Source of the DNA: Myxococcota bacterium
GTDB lineage: Bacteria > Myxococcota_A > UBA796 > CAJQPC01
Direction of reading: 5' to 3'
Length of the DNA stretch: 44,760 nt
Assembly: GCA_023150775.1 (NCBI GenBank)
Contig: JAKLKE010000015.1
Location: forward strand, 1 to 44,760
The position numbers and the translations under genes are program-made. Of this stretch, positions 18,201 to 25,605 are shown piece by piece (position 1 is the first letter of the stretch; each line of letters starts with the position of its first letter). The notes under the pieces were generated by a model. That model saw only the letters and a program-made list of their open reading frames with translations, was not told where the DNA came from and did not search any database.

Positions 18201-18999
18201 GGAGCGCGGCGCGAAGCAGGGCGGTGAGGAGCTCGGCGAGGAGGGGGTCGAGCGCGGGGCGAAGAAGGGCGCGGACGACGCCAGCCCCAAGCCCAAGGCG
18301 GACGACGCGGAGAAGCAGCGGGTGGCGCTTGAGGCGCGGCTGGTGTCGCAGGCGATGGAGTCCGCGGGGCGCGGGGTTCAGGAGATCGTCGCCGCGCTCC
18401 AGGCGAGCTTCATGGTGCGGTATCCGTGGATCCGCGACTTCACCGCCGAGGCGCGGGGGCTGGGGTGGCGGATCTTCTTGATCGCGTCGAAGAAGGTGGT
18501 GGATGATGTTAGCCCTCGGCCTGATCAGCGAGCGCTACCGTCCAGCGTTCGCGCGTCGTCCGGGGTGGAGGTGCATCTCCCAGCGGAGACACTTGAGCAC
18601 GTTCTACAGGCGCACACGATCGCCAACTTCGATCCCATTCGTCGGCTGCCAGAGCTCTCGGACTTCCCGGACAGCCATAAGACGACGCTGTTTCCGCCCG
18701 GCAGCATCACTAACGCCCAAGAGTTAGCGACCTTGATCCGTCAGGCGCTCAGCGGGCGTGAAGGACGGTCGGTGAGGGCGTCAGGCCAGTCCGCCATCAC
18801 CCTCACACTTCGTAACATGAAGGTCAGCGCTTACATGGGCTCGCTTCCCGGTGGCGCAGGCATCAAACTCAACACAATATTCCCTTCGAGCGGCCCCTCC
18901 ATAACAAAGGCCCAGATCCGCTCCATGAAAGAAGAGATCGAGGCTGGCACGAGCACGTTAAAGGAGATCCGTGAGCGAATCGCGAGAGGTGGTCCATGA
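15247..18999 (+). CDS. Polymorphic toxin with eCIS-core (DUF4157) N-terminus and RNase-like tip
   Basis: A 1,250-residue multidomain protein. Residues about 117-190 form an eCIS-core/DUF4157 domain: ILARVNAVFGADFSHVRLHQ, ARAFTVGHEIWFNAGE and the zincin-like HELTHVMQ near 178. Residues about 250-950 are Ala/Gly/Leu-rich with many long hydrophobic or amphipathic helices, which could cross or insert into a membrane. Acidic/basic repeats near 980-1020 (VERGAKQGGEE, VERGAKKGADD) lead to a changed C-terminal module from about 1100: LEHVLQAHTIANFD, HKTTLFPPGSI and GAGIKLNTIFPSSGP. The spaced His residues and the final TIFP resemble BECR-fold RNase toxins (EndoU and CdiA-CT relatives), without exact family assignment. 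DUF4157 proteins are known cargo of extracellular contractile injection systems, none of which lie in this window. ATG 15247 is preferred over GTG 15244 because it directly follows the strong ribosome site. The next gene overlaps its stop and is the likely immunity gene. Confidence 0.85.
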   Translation: MGQVEHVRHQRAVAVEQTAAISSPAPLDAIHSTLGAVGNTTALAALLDGDDLDGWGALVTDATTLSLAGITPHAGPAQGSNQATLAVMRLARAEGVNHAALASLRLGGGRPLPPAILARVNAVFGADFSHVRLHQDAAAARMAEAAQARAFTVGHEIWFNAGELDLGTPEGVDLLLHELTHVMQADEGRLPSGPGLSVSSPSDPHEQEAERVAASLAPAWESASWAEDPGLVGDGLLDDAAWASAVDAGPASAEGVVSRGLLDDAVSFAGDVADGAASMAGDAMEWAVRQASPELADLIAQGPKALIEGALMPALQGFLSGLTGGADLGGLMEGLKGSLGHAFEVIQGAAAGDAGCCEGFAAALDGLRSIGQSLLNNPAVEALRGGLGVVSGAIQDLFSLVAAPAFELVKGLLGGLWDTVAALAGKVAGWIGAVKDVAGEAVDWVMGKLGIDTTSEGGLLAWITSKASALWDTIRETLAPVIEPAQQAIAALSMLTGLGQLMWLVRTAPKVLAAAEWLWDHRDDPDLVANAHAELGDTWLPALLDGASALKEAFGGAASWLGGAASGLLNAVGALIESATGVPVLGAASGLLTGLRDGAQSLIEWGAGALSGASEALSAVVGKVTAFVAPFKEVVCSIGLALTNPGMIPVILAGWAWQLLPECVKGPIIDLLLDAAIAALGAAPALPMFGLLWPMLKAGVLGFLAGMRDQAVAVKVAVADKVAKILSGASPEFLLGFAKGLLRGLWEGLTDPFKLAWTAVSGLGELLNWLGGLGAAPAETGEEQSATPGASVGPRAREMATELRPPVEAAAAGFMPAVEEHFAGGEGLTLEGLMAQLGEVWGLVEGALHGAGGELAAGLCAWFTQPGAEGSIGEGVGWLAGTLVFEVLLALATAGTWTAVSGSIKTIARILDWTGEALGAAFKLLGKLGGELIQGVKSVARMVSDGAGGALKALLTSLEEIGAKLMAYADELLGRVGRSGVDEGVERGAKQGGEELGEEGVERGAKKGADDASPKPKADDAEKQRVALEARLVSQAMESAGRGVQEIVAALQASFMVRYPWIRDFTAEARGLGWRIFLIASKKVVDDVSPRPDQRALPSSVRASSGVEVHLPAETLEHVLQAHTIANFDPIRRLPELSDFPDSHKTTLFPPGSITNAQELATLIRQALSGREGRSVRASGQSAITLTLRNMKVSAYMGSLPGGAGIKLNTIFPSSGPSITKAQIRSMKEEIEAGTSTLKEIRERIARGGP

Positions 19000-19571
19000 G
19001 CCTGACTCGGAGCCAAATCGACCTGCGGCTGCGTCGAGTCTACCTGGAGGGCGCTCCATGGTGGACGGAACCGAAGATCATGGAGCAAAAGAACGCCCTG
19101 GCGAACGCGCTACGTGTCGAGATGAGCACGTTCACGCAGCGCGAGGCCCGAATCGCTGACGCGGACGAGTACACCAACCACATCGAGGTTGTGTGTGGCT
19201 TGACCAGGGAGACCCCGCCCGATCGCCGTCGCTTACGGTCAGGCCACCGCGCGATGACCGGGTGGTGGGTTAGCGCGAGAGTCAGCTATTTCATGCCTGT
19301 CGTAGAGTTAAGATGGCACATGATCAGCTCGACCAAGACAAGCACGGTTGAGGAGCACGGAGACCTCATCGACGAGCCCGACAAGCTCATCGTCATCCAG
19401 GCCAAGTCGCTCGGGGAGAAGCTCCGGGAGATCGTTGTCGCCCATGTCCATGAGGTCATCCCCTCGTCGATCACTGAGCAACCAGCGAGCGCCGACTTAC
19501 CCCGGAGAGCTACCTATTTGTCAGACACTGTCCGGCAGTATCTCTTTCCCGCGGCTTGGTTCGCAGACTGA
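18996..19571 (+). CDS. Probable immunity protein for the adjacent toxin
   Basis: A 191-residue protein whose ATG overlaps the toxin stop (ATGA at 18996-18999), the usual arrangement of toxin/immunity pairs. It lacks a signal peptide or membrane segment, as expected for a cytoplasmic inhibitor of an intracellular nuclease. There is a mix of charged helices (LTRSQIDLRLRRVYLEG) and beta-like stretches (WWVSARVSYFMPVVELRWH). No family is recognised. Codon third positions are visibly less GC-rich than in the flanking genes, like the toxin tip, which fits exchange of the tip and immunity gene as one cassette. The function is inferred from position. Confidence 0.65.
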   Translation: MSLTRSQIDLRLRRVYLEGAPWWTEPKIMEQKNALANALRVEMSTFTQREARIADADEYTNHIEVVCGLTRETPPDRRRLRSGHRAMTGWWVSARVSYFMPVVELRWHMISSTKTSTVEEHGDLIDEPDKLIVIQAKSLGEKLREIVVAHVHEVIPSSITEQPASADLPRRATYLSDTVRQYLFPAAWFAD

Positions 19572-19696
19572 AGAAAGAGGGGCCGGAGGTTGGGAGATTT
19601 GAGGTGGAGACCCCATTCTCTGCCTGTCTTCGGGAGAGCGGATTCATTCAGGTGGGGGCGTGACAAGGACGCGCCCAGCGAGCACCCCCCAGCCAC

Positions 19697-22504
19697 TCAC
19701 CCCACCCGCACCACCACCCCCCGAAGCGCGCCGACCGCCGCCAACCGCCGCGCCGCCAGCGGCAGCCACGCCAGCCGCGCCCGCGTCGCCTCACGCTCGG
19801 CCTCCAGCGCGGCCCGCGCCTCGCCGCTCACCCCGGTCGACAGCGCCTCATCCAGCTCCTCCAGCTCAGCCTTCAAGACGAACAAGCGCGCCGCCAAGGC
19901 GGCCTCCAGCGCGGGCCGGCGCTCGGCCCAGGCCTCGGCGACCCGCGCCTCCGCCTGCCGCCGCGCGGCCTCGACGCCCTGGATCCCGACGTCCTCCGCG
20001 CTCACCCGCCGCTCCATGCAGCCCGGCGGCTTCGCGTCCTCGCTGCCCTGGAGTTGGAGCAGGCCCAGCGCCGCGTCGAGAGGCAGCGGTCGCGGCGGGC
20101 GCTCGTTGAGGGAGACGGCGCCCAAGGCGAGCTGCGCCGGGAGGAGGTCCGCCAGCCAGCGCTCATCGGCGTCGTGGGCGGCGCGCTGGGCCGGGGTGAG
20201 CCCCTTCGGCGAGGGCAGGAGGTCGCCGACGAAGGCGCACCCCACCCAGAGCGCGACGAGCTGCCCGCGCAGGGGCGCGGCGGGGTGATCGTCCGGCACG
20301 GTCAGGGCGAGCTGGGTGGTGGGCTGGGGGCGCTTGGAGTCGCCCAGCCCCTCGCGCAGCCAGCCCTTCACGAAGCCGTCATGCAGCTCCGAGCCGTGGT
20401 CAAAGAAGCACAATGGGTACAGGTTGTCCTTCTCATCGCGCACCTCTCGCTGAGGCGGCTGGCGAAGCTTGGCGCGGCGGACGAGCAGGCTGGCCCAGGG
20501 GCGCTGGGTGAGGAGCCGCACGGACCACGGCCTCTGCTCTGTGTGTCGCCACACAGGGTTCGGCGGGTCGCCGAGGCGCAGCACGCCGCCGCCGTCGGAG
20601 CGGAACAGATAGGCGCCGACGGCCTTCGCGGCGTACAGCCAGCCCAGGAGCGCCTGCTCTCGGGCCTCGAAGCCGTCGGCGCCGGGGCGGGCGAGCAGCG
20701 TCGGCGGCACCGGGGGCGCGCTGGCGAGGCGATCAAACACAGACCGGGCGTGCTCGGGCCCCCACGGGAGGTCGCGCAGGAGCGGTGAGGTCGCCTCGTC
20801 CACCTCGGAGCCGCGGGCCACGGCGCGGGCGCTGGGGAGCACGCGGGCCAAGGCGCCGGGGTCGTCGCTGAGCGCGGCGGCGCGGATGGCGTCGCGCACA
20901 CGCTGGACGAGGGCGCCGTCCAAGGCGCCGCCCTCGGTGAGCACCCCGGCGCGCTGGATCACCTCCAGCACACGCTCATCGACGAGTCCGCGCAGGGCGA
21001 TGGCGTACACCCGCACCGGCTCGTCGCCGCCGCCGAGCCGATCGACGCGGCCCACCCACTGCTCGACGTCATGGGGGTCCCACGGCACGCTGTACAGGAC
21101 GAGGTGCCGCGCCCGCTGAAGGTTGAGGCCCGTGCGCCCTACGTCGGCCGCGAGGAGCAGGTTCACGTCGCCCCGGTTGAAGCCCTCCAAGGCCGAGGCG
21201 AGCTCGCTCTCGGACATCGGCTCGTCGATGTCGCCGGGCGCCTTGGACTGGTTGCGCAGCGCCGCCGCGCGGGGCACGACGGGGCGCTCGTCTGTGCCAA
21301 GTGAGCCCAGCAGCTCGGGCAGACGCTTGGCGAGGCTGTCCGCGGTGAGGTTGTCTCCTGCGACGACGACGACGCGAGCGTCCGGGTCCGCGCCCCAGAT
21401 CTCGATCAGCAGCTCCAGGAGGGCGTCGAGGCGCGAGTCGCCCAAGGAGCGGTCGAGGAGCGCGCTCACCTCGGCGAGCAGGCCCTCACGCTCGTGGCCG
21501 TGGCCGCGCAGCCAGGTGACGCGCTGGCGTAAGGAGTCGCGGCCGCGCAGGGCGCGCTGGGCGAGCCGCTCCAGGTCGAGCTCTTGGGAGAGGCCGGAGA
21601 CGTGGCCGAGGTAACGCCACATGAGCGCCACCCGCCGCACCTCGGCCTCGGTGGGCTCGACGATCCGCGTGATGAGCACGCGCCCCGGGGTGAGGTCGGG
21701 CCAGTCGGCTCGGCGGGTTCGGATCATCGCGCGCAGCCCGCAGCGCGCGGCGGCGACCCAGGCCCGAGGCGGCGCGCCCTCGGCGTCCGCGGCGTCCGCC
21801 TCCGCCGCCTCCCGGGCGCGAAGCCGCGCCAGCACCGCCTCAGCTTCAGCGTCCGGCGCCGCCCCGCCCGCCGCGATCACCTTCGCGGGCTCCAAGGCGC
21901 GCAGCAGCGCGAGCAAGCCCTCGGGGTCATGAAACGGCGGCGTCGCCGTGAGCAGCAAGAGCGACGAGAAGCGCCAGGCGACCCGCGCGATCCGCTCCTG
22001 GAGCGAGGCCGGCAGCTCCTTGACCTCGTCCACGATGAGCAGGTCGAAGCGGTCGGGGTGAATCTCGGCGGCGGTGATCCCGCCGCGAGGCCAGGCGAGG
22101 CGCACGCGGCGATCCCGCCACCCCCCGTCGTCGTCGTTGTCCTCGGACTCCCGATCACGGCCCACGGGGGCTTGGTGAGCGCGGGTGATCAGCTCCTCCC
22201 GCCACTGTGCGACGAGCGCGTCGGGCACGAGGATGAGCGCCCGGAGCCTCCCCTTCGTCTGCGCTTGAAGCGCGTTGAGCACCATGAGCGCCTGCACGGT
22301 CTTGCCCAGGCCCACCTCGTCGGCGAGCAGGTGGCGCACCCGCGGGGCCGTAAGCGCCCGCTGGACGTTGCCGAGCTGGTGCGGCAGCCGCCGCGCGGCC
22401 ACGCCGAGGGCGCCGAACAGCTCGACGGACTCCCGCTCGACGAGCCGGCGCAGGGCTTGGGTCCCGAAGATGAGCTTCAGCAGGGCGTCGTCTGAGCCGC
22501 TCAC
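19697..22504 (-). CDS. SNF2-family helicase, last gene of a four-gene operon
   Basis: A 935-residue SNF2/RapA-like ATPase. Walker A is at about residues 62-70 (LADEVGLGKTVQALMVLNAL), the usual SNF2 DEVGLGKT form. Motif II reads LLIVDEVKELP, motif III LLLLTATPPF, and the C-terminal lobe has LNLQRARHLVLYSVPWDP and VEQWVGRVDRLGG (motifs V and VI). Motif II is DEVK where DEAH or DEGH is usual. A basic, Arg/Ala-rich coiled coil ends the protein (about 860-935). It starts at GTG 22504, overlapping the upstream stop (GTGA). SNF2 helicases act as motors in several defence systems (DISARM DrmD, DpdE), but the partners here are not those of either system. It probably works with the two large paralogues upstream. 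Confidence 0.85.
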   Translation of the reverse strand: MSGSDDALLKLIFGTQALRRLVERESVELFGALGVAARRLPHQLGNVQRALTAPRVRHLLADEVGLGKTVQALMVLNALQAQTKGRLRALILVPDALVAQWREELITRAHQAPVGRDRESEDNDDDGGWRDRRVRLAWPRGGITAAEIHPDRFDLLIVDEVKELPASLQERIARVAWRFSSLLLLTATPPFHDPEGLLALLRALEPAKVIAAGGAAPDAEAEAVLARLRAREAAEADAADAEGAPPRAWVAAARCGLRAMIRTRRADWPDLTPGRVLITRIVEPTEAEVRRVALMWRYLGHVSGLSQELDLERLAQRALRGRDSLRQRVTWLRGHGHEREGLLAEVSALLDRSLGDSRLDALLELLIEIWGADPDARVVVVAGDNLTADSLAKRLPELLGSLGTDERPVVPRAAALRNQSKAPGDIDEPMSESELASALEGFNRGDVNLLLAADVGRTGLNLQRARHLVLYSVPWDPHDVEQWVGRVDRLGGGDEPVRVYAIALRGLVDERVLEVIQRAGVLTEGGALDGALVQRVRDAIRAAALSDDPGALARVLPSARAVARGSEVDEATSPLLRDLPWGPEHARSVFDRLASAPPVPPTLLARPGADGFEAREQALLGWLYAAKAVGAYLFRSDGGGVLRLGDPPNPVWRHTEQRPWSVRLLTQRPWASLLVRRAKLRQPPQREVRDEKDNLYPLCFFDHGSELHDGFVKGWLREGLGDSKRPQPTTQLALTVPDDHPAAPLRGQLVALWVGCAFVGDLLPSPKGLTPAQRAAHDADERWLADLLPAQLALGAVSLNERPPRPLPLDAALGLLQLQGSEDAKPPGCMERRVSAEDVGIQGVEAARRQAEARVAEAWAERRPALEAALAARLFVLKAELEELDEALSTGVSGEARAALEAEREATRARLAWLPLAARRLAAVGALRGVVVRVG

Positions 22505-25500
22505 AGCGCCCCCAGGCCAAGCGCGTCGCGGCGACGGAGGGCGGCGTAGCGGCAGGCGAGGGCGCCGTGGCGGTCGCTCAGGGCGAGGGTGAGCGCGTCC
22601 TCACCCGGAGACGTCGGCGCGGGCAGCCACAGCCCCATGAGCTCGCCGACCTGCGCGGCGCTCCAGCGCGGCTGCGTCGCGGGGCGGGCCTTGAGGGCCT
22701 CGGCGAGCGCCTTGCAGAGCGTGTCGAGGTCCCCGTCGAAGGGGAGCGTGAGCACATGCTCCTCCGCCCAGTCCCGAGGCGTGAGCAGCCTCAAGAGCGC
22801 CGGACGCCGAGCGCGGTCGTCTTCCTTGGCGCGGTGTCGCCGAATCGCCTCAGCGAGCGCGTCCTCGTCAGGGGCTTGATCCACGTCCTCTGCGCCGAGC
22901 CGCGCGTAGGCGCGCTCAAGGACTCGCAGGAGCCGGCTCACGTCGCCCTCGGGGAGCCCCTCCTCCAGCTCAAGGCCGTCGAGCCAGGCCCGCTCCTCCC
23001 GGAGCGCCTCGGCCAGCGCCCGGGTGAGGCGCTTGGTGAGCGCGTCCGCGTCGCCGCCGAGGGTCGTGACGAGCCCCTCCTCGCTCAGCGGGTCGCGGAG
23101 GCCCTCGACCCCCAGGAGCCGCCCCGCGAGGCGCTCCTCAGCGCCGCGTGAGGTGAAGGCGCCCGACCGCTCCGCCTCAAGCCAAGCCTCCCCGCACAGC
23201 GCGGTGACGATCCAGGCGTCCAGCGCCGCGAGGGCCCGCGTCTGCGCCACCTGGGTGATGATGGTGTCCGCCGTCGCTCGGGCCCAGCGCCTGCGCGCGG
23301 CGAGGAGCTGGGTGAGGCCCACCGCGCCCACGCCGTCCTCCTCCGGGGCGGTGAGCCGCCGCAGGAGCCGCGCGGGCGGGCGGGCCTCGACGACGGCCTT
23401 GAGCGCCTCCCAGGTGAGGCTGCGCCCGGTGGTGGTGAGCAGGCCGGGCTGCTCCTCGCCGCCAATGAGCGGGAGCTTGAGCAGGATCCCAGCGTCCGGC
23501 GCCGCGTCGAGGAGGGCGAGGGGCTGGTCCGGGGTGACGAAGCGCCACACCGGGAGCGGCCTCGCGTCGGCCGCCTGAGCCTCTTTGAGGTCCTCATCCT
23601 CCCCGACCTCCTCCTCCAGGATCGGCCCGTCGGCGGACAGACGCCACCAGCGCGCCTCGTCACCCCCCGCGAGCGGCCAGCGCCCCTCGCCCAGCGCGCC
23701 CACCGAGGCCTTCAGCGAGAGGCCGTGGCGCGGCTTGTCGCCGAGCTCCTCGCGGAGCCGCCTCCAGGCGGGGTCGTCGGCGGGGACGGTCCCGGAGAGC
23801 GCGCCAGGGAGCTCGGCCTCGGCCTGGGCGACGACGGCGCCGTCTGTTCGGGTGAGCCGAAGCCACACCCGCGCGCCGATGACCGCCAGCGGCGAGCCTA
23901 CCCGCAGCGCGACCTCTGCCCGTGACAGCGCATCAAGGCTCACGCGCTCGGGGACGAGCTGGAACGCCACCAGCGGCCCGCGCGTCGGCGGCGCGGCGCG
24001 GCGGGTGGTCTTGAGCGGCGCCCCGTCGAGGGTGATGACGGGCGCGCTCGGGAGCAGATAGCGCCCTGGCGGGCAGGGCGCGCCGTCGAGGCGCACCTCC
24101 TCACGCTGCACCTCCAGCGCCACGGGCTCGCCCCGCGCCACGCCGCCTTCCTCCCAGTCACCGGGCGCGAAGAAGGTAGGCGGGCCAAACCGCCGCGCCT
24201 TCGCCTGCCGCACCTGACGCTTGAACCGCTCCCCGAGCCAGCGCGTCGCGCCCTCCGCCGAGGGGTCCACCCGCGCGGCGTAGAGCCCAAGCACCTGCCC
24301 CTTGACCTCGACGCCAGCGGGCGCCGCGACGATCGGCTCCGGCTGGAGCAGCCAGTAGGTCGCGTAGGCCGAGAGGTCATCGCTGAGCACCTGACGCGCG
24401 GTCTGGGCGTGCCCAAGGTGCTCCCCGAAGCACAGCGGCGCGGTGAGCGAGACGTGCAAGCGCCTGAGATAGCCCCGGACCCGCTCGTCTCCGCTGAGCG
24501 CGGTTAGCTGCTCCTCCGGGAGCAGACGGTGTCGCGCCGCCCCCAACATCCCTGCGAGGGGCGCGCCCTCTAAGGGGAGGCGCCCCCGGCGGAGCAGCGC
24601 CTCCAGGCTGCGCGGGCGCCCGTGGCCGAGGAGCCGAAGCGGCGCCCGCCGGACCCCGTCGGCGCTGAGCAGGCTGTCCGGGATGTTGACCTCCAGGCCC
24701 GTCGGCGTGCCGCCCTCGTCCAGCGTGAGCGCCATCAGGCAGCCGATCGACTCAGGCTCCCGCTCCTGTCGGCCGCTCGCCGCGGGGCGCGTCGGCGGCG
24801 CGGCCGCCGCGAGCTGTACGCGGCGCCACAGCGCGCGGGTCTCACCCTCGGCGCGCACGTCGTCGAGCAGCCGCGCGCGAAGGTCGGTGGAGAGCGCGAG
24901 CGGATCGGGCTCGACGCCGGTGAGCGTCTGGACGACGGCGGCGGCGACGGGCAATGCCAAGAGCCTCTGGAGCCTGGGCCTCCCCAGGCGCGCGGCCTGC
25001 TGCTGGAGCCGAGCGCGCATGTCCTCCCATGGCGCGCCCCGGCGCGCGTCCGCGGCGTCGATGGCGCGGAGCAGCGGCGCGTGCAGCTCCTTGGGCAGGA
25101 CCGCGTGGGTGATGGGCCACGCGATGCGTCGAAACGTCCGCTCCCAGCCATGGTCCGCTGTCCGCACCTGACACCACGCGACGAGGTCCTTGAACTTCGC
25201 CGAGAGCGCCACGCGCCAGCACTGGGAGGTCGGCCCCAGCTCGAGCAGCTCCTCCAAGATCGGCCAGTAGTCTTGCCCGGTGCCCTCGTAGGCGTAGCCG
25301 ACCTCGACGGCGGCGCGCAGGAGCGGCAACGTGCGCCCGCTCCACCAAGGCGTCGAGCGGTCCAGATCGAGGCGGTGAACCGCCAGCGCCGCCCTCAGCG
25401 CGGCCAGTCGCGCGCGCTCCTCCTCCTGATCAAGCCGGGGCAGCTCGATCAGGTAGACCGGCGCCTCTGAAGGCCGCGCTTCGCGCAGGTCCTTCAGGTG

Positions 25501-25551
25501 ATGGAGGTCGCGCTCATGCGCGTTGAACAGGAGATCTTGGGCGTCAGACAC
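22501..25551 (-). CDS. Large unrecognised protein, paralogue B of the SNF2 operon
   Basis: About 1,016 residues from GTG 25551. This start is chosen because GAGG lies 5 bases upstream, in the same arrangement as its paralogue, and because the two proteins then align from residue 1. The frame also allows TTG 25593. Shared landmarks are APVYLIEL near residue 30, a Trp-rich stretch (TPWWSGRTLPLLRAAVEVGY), FRRIAWPITHAVLPKELH, LCFGEHLGHAQTARQVLSDD, WLLQPEPI, RRFGPPTF and an acidic C-terminal half. No nuclease, ATPase or membrane motif is evident. Its stop overlaps the SNF2 helicase start, so the pair is translationally coupled. I do not know the family; it may be a scaffold or sensor feeding the helicase. 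Confidence 0.8.
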   Translation of the reverse strand: MSDAQDLLFNAHERDLHHLKDLREARPSEAPVYLIELPRLDQEEERARLAALRAALAVHRLDLDRSTPWWSGRTLPLLRAAVEVGYAYEGTGQDYWPILEELLELGPTSQCWRVALSAKFKDLVAWCQVRTADHGWERTFRRIAWPITHAVLPKELHAPLLRAIDAADARRGAPWEDMRARLQQQAARLGRPRLQRLLALPVAAAVVQTLTGVEPDPLALSTDLRARLLDDVRAEGETRALWRRVQLAAAAPPTRPAASGRQEREPESIGCLMALTLDEGGTPTGLEVNIPDSLLSADGVRRAPLRLLGHGRPRSLEALLRRGRLPLEGAPLAGMLGAARHRLLPEEQLTALSGDERVRGYLRRLHVSLTAPLCFGEHLGHAQTARQVLSDDLSAYATYWLLQPEPIVAAPAGVEVKGQVLGLYAARVDPSAEGATRWLGERFKRQVRQAKARRFGPPTFFAPGDWEEGGVARGEPVALEVQREEVRLDGAPCPPGRYLLPSAPVITLDGAPLKTTRRAAPPTRGPLVAFQLVPERVSLDALSRAEVALRVGSPLAVIGARVWLRLTRTDGAVVAQAEAELPGALSGTVPADDPAWRRLREELGDKPRHGLSLKASVGALGEGRWPLAGGDEARWWRLSADGPILEEEVGEDEDLKEAQAADARPLPVWRFVTPDQPLALLDAAPDAGILLKLPLIGGEEQPGLLTTTGRSLTWEALKAVVEARPPARLLRRLTAPEEDGVGAVGLTQLLAARRRWARATADTIITQVAQTRALAALDAWIVTALCGEAWLEAERSGAFTSRGAEERLAGRLLGVEGLRDPLSEEGLVTTLGGDADALTKRLTRALAEALREERAWLDGLELEEGLPEGDVSRLLRVLERAYARLGAEDVDQAPDEDALAEAIRRHRAKEDDRARRPALLRLLTPRDWAEEHVLTLPFDGDLDTLCKALAEALKARPATQPRWSAAQVGELMGLWLPAPTSPGEDALTLALSDRHGALACRYAALRRRDALGLGAL

Positions 25552-25605
25552 CACACCCTCAAGCAAGCCGACGCGCTGGAGCGTAGCACACAAGGCGCCG
25601 CCGCG

